Positions 1 to 8,379 of a stretch of DNA of 25,053 nucleotides are shown here, piece by piece. The notes beneath the pieces are model-generated. The model did no database searches, was not told the origin of the DNA, and saw only the letters and a program-made list of their open reading frames with translations. Made by a program: the position numbers and the translations under genes. Position 1 is the stretch's first letter; each line of letters opens with the position of its first letter. The DNA is from Synergistaceae bacterium UBA1358 (GTDB taxonomy: Bacteria; Synergistota; Synergistia; Synergistales; Synergistaceae), in the NCBI GenBank assembly GCA_002306075.1, contig DBRW01000071.1:1191-26243 (forward strand), in the 5' to 3' direction.

Positions 1-410
1 AGTCCCACCCCGGCTTCCCTGAACACCTTCTCCATTTCCTCCGGCATCTCTCCGGCCAGAAGCCTTGCCGCAAAGGACGATCTCTCCCGGAAGCGGAAGA
101 GGAGGAGCGCCTTAGCTTCATCGGTCAGGGTCTCGAAACCAAGCCTTATTTGATAAGGTTTTTTCCTTGTCCCCTGTACAGATGCTGTAACGAGCCCCGG
201 TTCGATTTCAATATCCACGACCTGCCCCCGTCTGGCGTAGCTTCGCCCTCTTGAGAGACGCGCAGCGTCTATGCTGCTCTCGAGTATTTCCATCCAGCGC
301 AGCGACCACCAGTTGGAGCCGTGAAAGTGCCCCCTGCTGACGCGGGATTTTATCCCGCCCTTGGTACTGAGCGGTTTCGTGTATGTCCAGGATGTCCTTC
401 TTCTGTACAT
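1..410 (-). CDS. SWIM zinc-finger protein, N-terminal part (cut by window edge)
   Basis: Only the first 136 codons are in the window; the 3' end lies off the left edge, so the zinc-binding SWIM motif itself (CxC...CxH) is not visible. The reading frame starts at ATG 410-408, directly after the TAG stop of the SNF2 gene (TAGATG), with a GGAGGA ribosome site about nine bases upstream. The translated N-terminus carries blocks typical of bacterial SWIM proteins: FHGSNWWSLRWMEILE near residue 30, then RLSRGRSYARRGQVVDIEIEPG and VTASVQGTRKKPYQI. In many bacteria such a protein is encoded next to a SNF2 ATPase, as here. The pair is inferred to act together on nucleic acid, but its job is not established. 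The family call is good; the partner role is inference. Confidence 0.85.
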   Translation of the reverse strand, partial: MYRRRTSWTYTKPLSTKGGIKSRVSRGHFHGSNWWSLRWMEILESSIDAARLSRGRSYARRGQVVDIEIEPGLVTASVQGTRKKPYQIRLGFETLTDEAKALLLFRFRERSSFAARLLAGEMPEEMEKVFREAGVG

Positions 411-3400
411 CTAGCCTATGTCCTCCACTGCGTCCCTGCTAAGCTTGAAAAGCTGCCTCAGTTCACTGTCCGACATCTCTGTCAGCCAGTTCTCGCCTGC
501 CGATACCACTGAGTCGGCTATCTCTTTCTTCGACTTGATCAGCAGTTCAATCTTCTCTTCAAGGGTCCCTTTGCAGCAGAAATAGTGGACCATGACCCTC
601 TCTTTCTGTCCTATCCTGTATGCCCTGTCCACTGCCTGCTGTTCGACTGCCGGGTTCCACCACCTGTCGAACATTACCACGTGGTTTGCCCCTGTAAGGT
701 TGAGGCCTGTCCCGCCCGCTTTGAGTGAGAGGACGAAGAAGGGCGGAGCGTCGTGGGGATCCTGGAACCTCCTGACCATTTCGTCCCTTTTTCCCCTCTC
801 GACGCCTCCATGCAGGAACAGAGCCTCTCTCCCGAAAGTTTCCTGGAGATAATTTTTCAGCATGGCACCCATTTCGGCATATTGTGTGAAGATCAGGGCC
901 CTGTCTCCCACGCTCAGCATTTCTTCCGCGATATCGGTCAGGCGGGCAAGTTTCCCGGAGCGTCCGGATATCTCGGACCTGTCCTTGAGGTAGAGTGCCG
1001 GGTGGTCGCAGATCTGTTTCAGTGAGGTTATAGCGGCAAGTACGGCTCCCTTGCGTCTTATGCCGCTGCTCCCCTTCAGCTTCTCTTCAAGATCGTCCAA
1101 TACTGCTCCGTATAGCGAGGCCTGTTCTCTGTTCAGTGAACAAAAGACCTCTGTTTCAATTTTTTCCGGCAAATCTGAGATTATCGATTTGTCTGTCTTC
1201 GATCTTCTAAGGATGAACGGCCCGGTTATTTTTTTGATCTTCTGGAGCGCACCGGTCTCCCCGGCCTGTATCGGACGCATGAAGTCCCTTATGAACCTTG
1301 ATTTGTTCGGAAGAAGGCCGGGCATCAGGAATTCCATTATGGACCACATGTCTCCGACGTGGTTTTCGACCGGAGTACCGGTAAGGGCAAAATGCCATTT
1401 CGCCTTTATCGAGCGGGCGGCCTTTGACTGCCGTGTTTCGGGATTTTTGATGTTCTGGGCTTCATCCAGGATCACTCCGGACCACTCGGTCCTGTTAAAC
1501 GTATCATTGTCTCTGTAAAGCAGCGAATAGGAGGTGATAACGAGATCCGTCCCCTTTACTGCCTCAGAGAACTTTTCGCCCCTCAGCCTTCCGGTCCCGT
1601 GGTGTATCCGGACAGAAAGGTCGGGAACGAAGTGTTCGGCTTCCCTTCGCCAGTTCTCTATGACTGAAGTGGGACATACGAGAAGTACCGGTCTTTTTTC
1701 TCCCCTCAGTTTCCTTGTTTTCATCAGGGCCAAAGCCTGTACAGTCTTCCCAAGTCCCATGTCGTCAGCCAGGCATCCTCCGAGCCCGATCTCCGCGAGC
1801 CATGAGAGCCATGAAAGGCCCATTCTCTGGTATGGCCTCAGTTCTCCGCAGAACCCCCTGGGCTGCTCTATCTGCTCTATCTGTTCGGCCCCGGTCAGAA
1901 CGGCCCTGACTGAGTCAAGCCAGGGAGAGCCGGTGACAGAGGAAAGAGGGAGATCTCCTTTGCTCTCCCTGAAGGAATAGATCAGGGCCTCTCTCCTGGA
2001 TATTTTGCGCGGAAGTTTTTTGATCCCTTCCATTAGCCTCTCTAGTTCATCACGGTAGACAAGGACCCATTTCCCTCTTATGTTCGCAAGGGGGGCCTTA
2101 AGCTTCCTCAGCATCAAGAGTTCTTCCTCCGTCAACACATCATCACCGACAGCAACGGACCATTCGACGTCCATCAGGTCGCCAAGGTCCATTCCGCTCC
2201 CTGAAGAGAAGGCGGCACTATCCCTCACGCTTCCCTTCACCGCAAGTTTCGGCCTGTCGGACGGGGAGCCCCATGAAGATGGGAACTGTATCTGTATCCC
2301 ATGGTCAAGAAGGTCCGGCACGATGTCGTGCAGGAAGACGAGCAGTTCGTCAAACACCATGGTGCAGGAGACCGGGAAAGGCTCGTTCAGGCTTCTTGCT
2401 ATCGCGGGGACAGAGGAAGATATCTGCCCAAGCATCTGGAGCAGGTATCTTCTCGGATTTGCACCCGAGGCAGAAAACCACTTTCTTTCAGCAGGTCCGG
2501 GACTCCATACTTTTTCGGCTGCGACAGAAAGGGTAGGATCCATCGCAGACTGCAGGTGCCATGACAGTGTCCATATACCCTCACCATTCCCTGACAAAGG
2601 CTCCTCAAGTCTCAGTAAAAGTTTCCATGGCTGGTTGGTGACTACCCTTACAGAATCGGTCCATTCCTCTATCTGAGATGAGAGCTGGCTCATCTCGTCT
2701 TTCCATCTGTGGAGTGCGGACTTAGGCCAGGCAAGAGAGCGGAGCCATATATCGTGGGGGTTGGTCTGGTCTAACTGCCTCCCCCTTCTCCCAGGCGTCG
2801 CCTGGGCCTTTCGTACTATACCCTCAAGAAACGACTCCAGTATGGAGTCCGCGATCGTCTGCGGCCCCGCATCCACCGGTCTCTCGGGCGACAGCGAAAA
2901 GCTCATCAGGACAGGAGGGAGCGCGTTTACGAAAGCTGAGTATTCATCCTGGTATTTAGCCAGATGCAGCGGCTTCCAGACGGAAAAATAGTTTTCGCCC
3001 GAAGATTCCATGCCGGGGATGTATGTCCCCCTGATCACCATCATTGACGCATATCCCAGGCCTTTAAGGATATATTTCAGGTCGTTGCCCCACAAAAGGC
3101 CGGGCACGGGAAGCCTCTCTCTGCCCTCACTTATGATCCTGAAAAGCGCGGTAAGCTCTTCATGAGAAACACGAAGAGCTTCAACGGAAAATCTTTCCGC
3201 AGTCAGTTCCCCGTCTGTCTCAGGAAAGTCGCCCAGAAGAGGCGAAGAGGGCAAAGGACATCCGCTTCGCGAGGGAAGGTCAAGATAGGCCACAACTGTT
3301 GATTCTGCAAGATTTTTCCTGCTGTGGCGCACGCCAGCCCGCTTCAGGGCATCGTTGACGGCGGTGCTTCCCGCGTCCCACGGTATCCTGGGTATCACAG

Positions 3401-3500
3401 CGCGGGATATATGCCGGAGGTCCGGACCATTTGATCCGAATGAGCTTTCGCCCCACACAAAAAAGCTATTGTCTGCAAAAAAAGAATGCAAAACTATCAT
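411..3500 (-). CDS. SNF2-family DEAD/DEAH helicase-like ATPase (RapA/Swi2-Snf2 type)
   Basis: A 1029-residue protein. The first ~550 residues form the poorly conserved N-terminal region of bacterial SNF2 proteins (SNF2-associated domain). The C-terminal half is the two-lobe ATPase. Visible motifs: RPYQ at 555-558 (motif Q/I entry), DDMGLGKT Walker A at 579-586, DEAQ motif II at 679-682, LTGTP motif III at 706-710, SLKAGGTGLNL (motif V) around 925-935 and QAVDRAYRIGQ (motif VI) at 955-965. Such enzymes use ATP to translocate on duplex DNA or displace bound proteins; they do not usually unwind strands. The start has no clear Shine-Dalgarno. The gene lies 24 bases after the nucleoside kinase and abuts the SWIM gene, so all three are probably cotranscribed. 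All catalytic motifs look intact. Confidence 0.93.
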   Translation of the reverse strand: MIVLHSFFADNSFFVWGESSFGSNGPDLRHISRAVIPRIPWDAGSTAVNDALKRAGVRHSRKNLAESTVVAYLDLPSRSGCPLPSSPLLGDFPETDGELTAERFSVEALRVSHEELTALFRIISEGRERLPVPGLLWGNDLKYILKGLGYASMMVIRGTYIPGMESSGENYFSVWKPLHLAKYQDEYSAFVNALPPVLMSFSLSPERPVDAGPQTIADSILESFLEGIVRKAQATPGRRGRQLDQTNPHDIWLRSLAWPKSALHRWKDEMSQLSSQIEEWTDSVRVVTNQPWKLLLRLEEPLSGNGEGIWTLSWHLQSAMDPTLSVAAEKVWSPGPAERKWFSASGANPRRYLLQMLGQISSSVPAIARSLNEPFPVSCTMVFDELLVFLHDIVPDLLDHGIQIQFPSSWGSPSDRPKLAVKGSVRDSAAFSSGSGMDLGDLMDVEWSVAVGDDVLTEEELLMLRKLKAPLANIRGKWVLVYRDELERLMEGIKKLPRKISRREALIYSFRESKGDLPLSSVTGSPWLDSVRAVLTGAEQIEQIEQPRGFCGELRPYQRMGLSWLSWLAEIGLGGCLADDMGLGKTVQALALMKTRKLRGEKRPVLLVCPTSVIENWRREAEHFVPDLSVRIHHGTGRLRGEKFSEAVKGTDLVITSYSLLYRDNDTFNRTEWSGVILDEAQNIKNPETRQSKAARSIKAKWHFALTGTPVENHVGDMWSIMEFLMPGLLPNKSRFIRDFMRPIQAGETGALQKIKKITGPFILRRSKTDKSIISDLPEKIETEVFCSLNREQASLYGAVLDDLEEKLKGSSGIRRKGAVLAAITSLKQICDHPALYLKDRSEISGRSGKLARLTDIAEEMLSVGDRALIFTQYAEMGAMLKNYLQETFGREALFLHGGVERGKRDEMVRRFQDPHDAPPFFVLSLKAGGTGLNLTGANHVVMFDRWWNPAVEQQAVDRAYRIGQKERVMVHYFCCKGTLEEKIELLIKSKKEIADSVVSAGENWLTEMSDSELRQLFKLSRDAVEDIG

Positions 3501-3524
3501 TTTTCACACGTGCCGCAACTGTCT

Positions 3525-5165
3525 TTATTCAAAGCAGCTTCCGCCAATGAACTCCCTCAATATGGAAATATTCGGGACATCGTCAGATGGTATTACCGGA
3601 ACGAAACTGAGTATTGAAAGAAGCCTCTGGGCCTCGCCATAGGCGGGCGAATCTTCCTTCACGGAAGCCAGGAGCGGCTGCACATAACCCTTGAGCACTG
3701 GGATCTCGTACGCAAGAGATGTGTTGAAGAGCGTATCGGCGTTCTCCTGGTACGGGAAGATGTGACGGTGAGAGCCTCTTACCACGGAGGGCCACTGCAT
3801 AAGGGTAGCCTCGGGGGAGTGCCCCCTGGTCCTGTAGTCACGCAGCATGCGCCTCAGAAGGCGCGTATCTGTAGTTCCGATCCTGTTATGCATATCTATC
3901 GCGGCACCGGTAAGGGGACAGATGAATATCCTGTATTTATTTTCCGCGGGAACGCTCTCGGAGAGCTTGTCGTTCAGTCCGTGAATGCCCTCGATCACCA
4001 GTATCTGGTCCTGCTCTAGCTTCATTTTGTGTCCTTTTTTTCTCTCGCCTGTAGTGAAGTCGAACTTGGGGACTTCGATCTCCCTGCCTTTAAGCAGTGC
4101 GTCGAGATGTTCGTTTATCAGGTCGATGTCAAGAGCTTCCAGGGCCTCAAAATCGTAATTGCCGTCGGCATCTCTCGGTGTACTTGCTCTGTTTACAAAA
4201 TAATTGTCCAGTTCTAGCGTGGCTGAGTTTATGCACGAGGCAAGGAGCTGTACCCGTATACGCCTTGAAGATGTGGTTTTGCCGGAACTTGAGGGGCCGG
4301 CCAGGCAAAGCAGGCGTACCTCGGGCCTATTGGAAATGTACGTGGATATCTCACTCAGTGTCTTTGTGTGGAGAGCCTCGCAGACCATTATGAAGTCACG
4401 GGAAAGACCATTGGCCACAAGGTGATGGATATTGTCCATCGTTGAGACATTGAGGTTGTCAAGCCACCTGGCATAGCCCCTGAACAGAGAGAAGGTCTTT
4501 GCAGACGTTTTGAAGGTCTGTACCTTTGTCGGATCGGAGAAAGAAGGACCTGATATGAAGATGCCTCCCTTATATAGGTGCAGGTCGAATACGGGAACTA
4601 TGGCAGCATTGTCGGCAAGCGCCCCCCCGAAAAAGTCGTATATGCCCTCGCATCTGTACAGGACAACCGGGTCTCTGTTGGTCCAGCGCAGGAGTCTCTC
4701 CTTGTCCAGGTAACCCTGGCATGACATGATGGCGCGGGCCTTATCCAGGGAAAGTTCCTCCCTCACGAGGTTCACTCCATCCTTGACCATCCTTCGCATC
4801 TCTGTCAGTATGGCCTTTCTCTGTTTTTCTGTCACAGGACCGTCGGGGCTGTCGTAGTAGTATGAATAATTCATCGACTGCCGAAGGTGCAGCCTTATCC
4901 CGCATACCCTCGTTGCCGCAGAGGTCAGCATGAAACAGATGGTACGCAGGTAGACTTCCAGACCCTCTATGGTGTCGTATGTGATGAACTCAAGAGTGGA
5001 ATCCATGTCGATCTCCCATGAGAGCGGGCGCTGGACTCTGTTCACCCTGCACGCCACGACCCTCTCCCTCGCTGGGAAATCGGTCCTTGTAAGTACCTCT
5101 CTCGCAGTCATAGGAAAATCGCTTTTGATCTCCTTCATGTCTTTAAAGCTTATGGTAAAGCTCAT
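3525..5165 (-). CDS. Nucleoside kinase of the uridine kinase/phosphoribulokinase family with N-terminal TGS/SAD-like domain
   Basis: A 546-residue protein. Residues ~35-65 resemble a TGS-like fold (ACRVNRVQRPLSWEI), and ~65-230 match the second additional domain shared with threonyl-tRNA synthetase (HLRQSMNYSYYYDS at 93-106). The kinase part follows, with Walker A GPSSSGKTT at 290-298, an acceptor-site DNYF block, KFDFTTGER, and a Walker B-like LVIEGIHGLN. The family phosphorylates nucleosides such as uridine with ATP or GTP, feeding nucleotide salvage; the substrate of the TGS/SAD-bearing subgroup is not settled by sequence. The ATG at 5165 has GGGAGGAT six bases upstream. A -10-like TATACT lies at 5199-5194 minus, but I see no convincing -35. 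It is the first gene of the unit containing the SNF2 and SWIM genes. Confidence 0.85.
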   Translation of the reverse strand: MSFTISFKDMKEIKSDFPMTAREVLTRTDFPARERVVACRVNRVQRPLSWEIDMDSTLEFITYDTIEGLEVYLRTICFMLTSAATRVCGIRLHLRQSMNYSYYYDSPDGPVTEKQRKAILTEMRRMVKDGVNLVREELSLDKARAIMSCQGYLDKERLLRWTNRDPVVLYRCEGIYDFFGGALADNAAIVPVFDLHLYKGGIFISGPSFSDPTKVQTFKTSAKTFSLFRGYARWLDNLNVSTMDNIHHLVANGLSRDFIMVCEALHTKTLSEISTYISNRPEVRLLCLAGPSSSGKTTSSRRIRVQLLASCINSATLELDNYFVNRASTPRDADGNYDFEALEALDIDLINEHLDALLKGREIEVPKFDFTTGERKKGHKMKLEQDQILVIEGIHGLNDKLSESVPAENKYRIFICPLTGAAIDMHNRIGTTDTRLLRRMLRDYRTRGHSPEATLMQWPSVVRGSHRHIFPYQENADTLFNTSLAYEIPVLKGYVQPLLASVKEDSPAYGEAQRLLSILSFVPVIPSDDVPNISILREFIGGSCFE

Positions 5166-5350
5166 TTTTTATCCTCCCATTGATTTCGGACGAAGTATAA
5201 GACGGGCAGACCATCAGATCTGCATGATCAATATGTCAGGTTTTTCAAATAATTCCGGAGATAGGACCTCATCTGAACATATTATCATAAAATCGCTGTT
5301 ACATAAAAAGAGATATTTATGTGCCGGCAAATATCTTTCGCCGATAGTGC

Positions 5351-5383
5351 AAAAAAGGGACGGGATGCTATGCATCCTGCCCC
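5351..5383 (-). terminator. Rho-independent terminator of the cyclophilin gene
   Basis: Read on the minus strand, GGGGCAGGATGC (5383-5372) pairs with GCATCCCGTCCC (5368-5357), with one mismatch and one G-U pair around an ATA loop. Six T follow (5356-5351). It lies about 38 bases past the cyclophilin stop and insulates it from the kinase operon. Confidence 0.85.
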
Positions 5384-5420
5384 TTTAGGATCGATCTTCT
5401 TACTTAGGTCCTGTATCAGA

Positions 5421-5927
5421 TCAAATTACTGTCAGTTTTTCTATCACTACTTTTTTCAGCGGACGGTCCCTTGAATCCGTGGGGACCTTGCCTATCGCTT
5501 CAACAACATCCATCCCTTCGGTGACATGTCCGAATATCGCGTGTTTGCCGTCAAGCCACGGACATGGGACAAGGGTGATGAAGAACTGCGATCCGCCTGT
5601 GTTCGGACCCGCGTTAGCCATTGACAGGATCCCTGGCCTGTCGTGTTTAAGTCCTTTGCCGAACTCATCGGGTATGGTGTAGCCGGGGCCTCCCATGCCT
5701 GTTCCCTGGGGACAGCCTCCCTGGATCATGAAATTGTCTATTACGCGATGAAAGATTATCCCGTCGTAGTATTTCTTTTCGATCAGATCCGTGAAGTTCT
5801 TCACTGTGTCAGGTGCAAGATCGTTGTAGAGTTCGATCTTGAAAGTGCCCGCGGAAGTTTCAAAAACTGCAGTCTGACGCTTTGGTGCTTCTTCTGCCGA
5901 TGCGGGGCCCGCTGAAAATATCCTCAT
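5421..5927 (-). CDS. Cyclophilin-type peptidyl-prolyl cis-trans isomerase
   Basis: A 168-residue enzyme that interconverts cis and trans X-Pro bonds during protein folding. Cyclophilin residues are in place: F59-H60-R61 in FHRVIDNF, Q69, the SQFFIT block at 113-118, W124 and H129 in PWLDGKHAIFGHV. The start is ATG 5927-5925 because GGAGGAG lies six bases upstream; a longer frame reaching 5981 has no ribosome site and looks spurious. The first 13 residues (MRIFSAGPASAEE) resemble the end of a signal peptide (ASA-E cleavage motif) but lack a hydrophobic core, so as encoded the protein should be cytoplasmic. It follows the DUF2156 gene by 144 bases and ends at a strong terminator. Confidence 0.95.
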   Translation of the reverse strand: MRIFSAGPASAEEAPKRQTAVFETSAGTFKIELYNDLAPDTVKNFTDLIEKKYYDGIIFHRVIDNFMIQGGCPQGTGMGGPGYTIPDEFGKGLKHDRPGILSMANAGPNTGGSQFFITLVPCPWLDGKHAIFGHVTEGMDVVEAIGKVPTDSRDRPLKKVVIEKLTVI

Positions 5928-6071
5928 GTTTACTCCTCCAATGTCTTCTTTTGTCTGTTTCTGTCCTGCAGATTCTAACATTTATATCTGCCCTGAGCCA
6001 CTCTTCGGATCCCGAAAGTACCGCGGGAGGTCCGACCGCTGCCATTAATATTTCCCGATCATCCAAATCTA

Positions 6072-6965
6072 TTAAAATTTGATCCGCACCTTGTATTTTT
6101 TTATGAAATCGATGGGCAGATATGACATCTTCGCCTCACGAAGCCCCGGATCGTTCAGGTCCTCTTCCCTGTTTACCACAGTCAGCTCGGGATGTTCCTG
6201 ATGCATATGGCACATAAATTCCTTGTTGATCACCTGATATGCGGCGCTGTACTCCAGGCTGGCCTTTTCGAAGTGTACGAGTACAGTGTCGCAGGCAAGT
6301 TCGCCTATCGTATAGGCCGCTATCTTACCCGACACTTCGATGACCCCTCCGACGATGCGCGGGATGGTCTCCCAGTTGTTCAGTATCCTTAATATTCCGT
6401 GATTTTCCTGGAGCAGGCCCTTGTTCGTACATCCGTTATTGGCCTGGCACCATGCATGCTGAAAATCCATGACTTCAGGTATTATCTCAGGCGTTATCGG
6501 TCTGAAAGAATGGTCGTAATTGCGGCGAAAATGGTTTACCCTGTTGCGTTTCTTCATGTACCTGTTGCCGGGAAGCATCGCCAGATCCTTTATGTCGTAA
6601 AGGTATTCCCAGCTTCCTCTCATATCTTCAGCTTCCAGACGTTTCCCAAACTGGCCTTCCCAAATCTTGAGAAGTTTTTCGGGTACGAGCCAGAACTCAG
6701 ATTCATCGCCGAATCTCTCTCTTATAACGTCAGCCCAGTCAGGCCTTTCCCAATTCCCAAGCGGCGCCAGGTCATAGTCGCGCGGAATAGTCTGCCTGAT
6801 CCAGAGCAGATCCTTGTCATCTTCCCTGGCTGTCCGGTATCCGTAATCACCCGCCCATCCCCAAAGTATCGGGAAACTGTAGTCTGACGCTCTTTGGCTC
6901 GTGATCTTCCAGTAATACTCGAAAAATGAGATGTCTTCAAGTTTGATGTCATTATATTGAAGCAA
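6072..6965 (-). CDS. DUF2156 protein (GNAT-fold, like the C-terminal domain of phosphatidylglycerol lysyltransferase)
   Basis: A 297-residue protein recognised by family blocks: YLYDIKDLAMLPGNRYMKKRNRVNHF near 135-160, then FEKASLEYSAAYQVINKEF, and the hallmark VNREEDLNDPGLREAKMSYLP near the C-terminus. The fold is that of tandem GNAT acyltransferases related to the catalytic domain of MprF, which transfers aminoacyl groups from tRNA to lipid. No membrane segment is present, so this is a soluble stand-alone version with unknown substrate. It starts at TTG (6965-6963) with GGAGGG eight bases upstream. A rough hairpin lies downstream at about 6005-6036 but lacks a U-tract, so read-through to the cyclophilin is possible. 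Confidence 0.85.
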   Translation of the reverse strand: MLQYNDIKLEDISFFEYYWKITSQRASDYSFPILWGWAGDYGYRTAREDDKDLLWIRQTIPRDYDLAPLGNWERPDWADVIRERFGDESEFWLVPEKLLKIWEGQFGKRLEAEDMRGSWEYLYDIKDLAMLPGNRYMKKRNRVNHFRRNYDHSFRPITPEIIPEVMDFQHAWCQANNGCTNKGLLQENHGILRILNNWETIPRIVGGVIEVSGKIAAYTIGELACDTVLVHFEKASLEYSAAYQVINKEFMCHMHQEHPELTVVNREEDLNDPGLREAKMSYLPIDFIKKYKVRIKF

Positions 6966-7046
6966 AGAACGATTCCCTCCGTTCTGCGTACTGTTAAAGA
7001 TTAAACCTCTTTCGCACTTTTTGCCAATAGCAAAAGAGCTTATATC

Positions 7047-7055
7047 TGCTACAAT
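7047..7055 (+). promoter_or_regulatory. Probable extended -10 promoter of the TPR gene
   Basis: TGCTACAAT fits an extended -10 element (TGn followed by TACAAT at 7050-7055). No good -35 lies 16-18 bases upstream, as is usual for extended -10 promoters. Transcription would begin about 33 bases before the TTG start at 7095. Confidence 0.4.
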
Positions 7056-7094
7056 TTTGTATCAGCATCAATTATTCATAAAGGATCGATAGAT

Positions 7095-8360
7095 TTGACA
7101 GATAATAACTGCGCCATAAACGAAGAAAAATGCCCTGAAATAGTTCCCGAAGAGCAGACGGGGATGACAAAAGAGGAACAGGAGTGGGGACTGAAAAAAG
7201 AGCCCCGTCCTCCTTTACCGCGCTATGTCTTTGGGATCATAGCGGCACTGATCCTTATAATTTTTCTCGGAGGAAGCCTGTGGTATTACAGGACAAGCGT
7301 CCTTCCCGAAAAATATTTTCAGAAAGCATCGGCGCATTTCAAACAGGAAGAATACTCGGAAGCGTATATTCTTTACGAAAAAGTTCTGAAGCTGCGTCCC
7401 GAAAGGAAAAACATACTTTACCAGATGGCGTTCTGTCTTGAGAAGACCGGAAGGATCGACGAAGCGATCGCCCGCTATGAAGAACACCTCAAGACGATCC
7501 CCGGGGACGGAAAGGCCCTCCTTAGGATGGGTTGGCTCTACATCCAAAAGAATGACGATACCGGAAAAGGGCTTGCTGCCCTCAAAGAGGGAGCGGCAAA
7601 ACTCAAAGACCCCTATGCTTGGGCGCTTGTAAGCGAGGCCGCGTTAAAATCGAAGGACTACGAAACGGCTGTTGAGGCCCTGGTGAAAGAGATCGAACTC
7701 TTCAAAGAACCTGAACAGGTGCTGACCTGTTCAAAGATGCTCATGGGCCTCGGTGCATGGGAGGAGGCCCTCAAGGGCTACGAGAGGTTCTCTGAACTTG
7801 CACCCGATGATAAGCGGGGGATACACGGGGCAAACGCGGCCAAGGCGATGCTTGGCCGGCCGACGGACCCAAGGCTCGTGATCAGGCCCGGTATATCCAT
7901 CGGACCGGTCAGGATCGGCGATACAAAGGATGAGGTCAGGGACAAACTAGGCGCGCCCGAGGCAAAGGAATTCAGGAAGGTCGGAGGAAAATCGATCCTC
8001 TCAGACGATACCGCCGAGATATGGACTTACAGCAGGACTATGCCCGGAAGAGGCCTTCGTGTGATATTCATAAACGGCAAAGTCCGCGAAGTCGAGGCCC
8101 GCTCCGGGGAGTACAAGACCGAGACCGGACTGGGGCTGACGAATTTCCTGCTCGCTAAAAACTCATCAAGGCTTGAATGGAGAAAAGAAGGGGAGGACAA
8201 ATCTGTCGTATGCCTCGTTAAAGGCGGCGGGCTCACCTTCTACGCCGCCGGGCTGAACAGCAGCGGCACTGATGCAAAGTACAAGAAACTCCGCGTCCAT
8301 AAGGGGAATTCATCAATCGACAGCGTTGAGGGCTTCAGTCTTCTTGACCTTTTCCATTAG
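7095..8360 (+). CDS. Membrane-anchored TPR protein with SmpA/OmlA-like C-terminal domain
   Basis: 421 residues, function not recognised. A charged, acidic N-terminal tail (1-43) precedes a single membrane segment at about 44-66 (YVFGIIAALILIIFLGGSLW), so most of the protein is inferred to lie outside the cytoplasmic membrane. Residues ~70-240 hold about four to five tetratricopeptide repeats (for example YFQKASAHFKQEEYSEAYILYEKVLKLRP). From ~263 on, IRPGISIGPVRIGDTKDEVRDKLGAP resembles the entry of SmpA/OmlA (BamE-type) or similar small envelope domains, followed by a beta-rich stretch. Such layouts scaffold protein complexes, but no partner is indicated. The start is TTG with AAGGA about nine bases upstream. 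It converges on metH, with 19 bases between the stop codons. Confidence 0.8.
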   Translation: MTDNNCAINEEKCPEIVPEEQTGMTKEEQEWGLKKEPRPPLPRYVFGIIAALILIIFLGGSLWYYRTSVLPEKYFQKASAHFKQEEYSEAYILYEKVLKLRPERKNILYQMAFCLEKTGRIDEAIARYEEHLKTIPGDGKALLRMGWLYIQKNDDTGKGLAALKEGAAKLKDPYAWALVSEAALKSKDYETAVEALVKEIELFKEPEQVLTCSKMLMGLGAWEEALKGYERFSELAPDDKRGIHGANAAKAMLGRPTDPRLVIRPGISIGPVRIGDTKDEVRDKLGAPEAKEFRKVGGKSILSDDTAEIWTYSRTMPGRGLRVIFINGKVREVEARSGEYKTETGLGLTNFLLAKNSSRLEWRKEGEDKSVVCLVKGGGLTFYAAGLNSSGTDAKYKKLRVHKGNSSIDSVEGFSLLDLFH

Positions 8361-8379
8361 ACCCTTACGTTGAAAAGGG

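Noticed and set aside
6005..6036. Hairpin between DUF2156 and cyclophilin genes as a terminator
   Set aside because: Interrupted stem and no U-tract on the minus strand.
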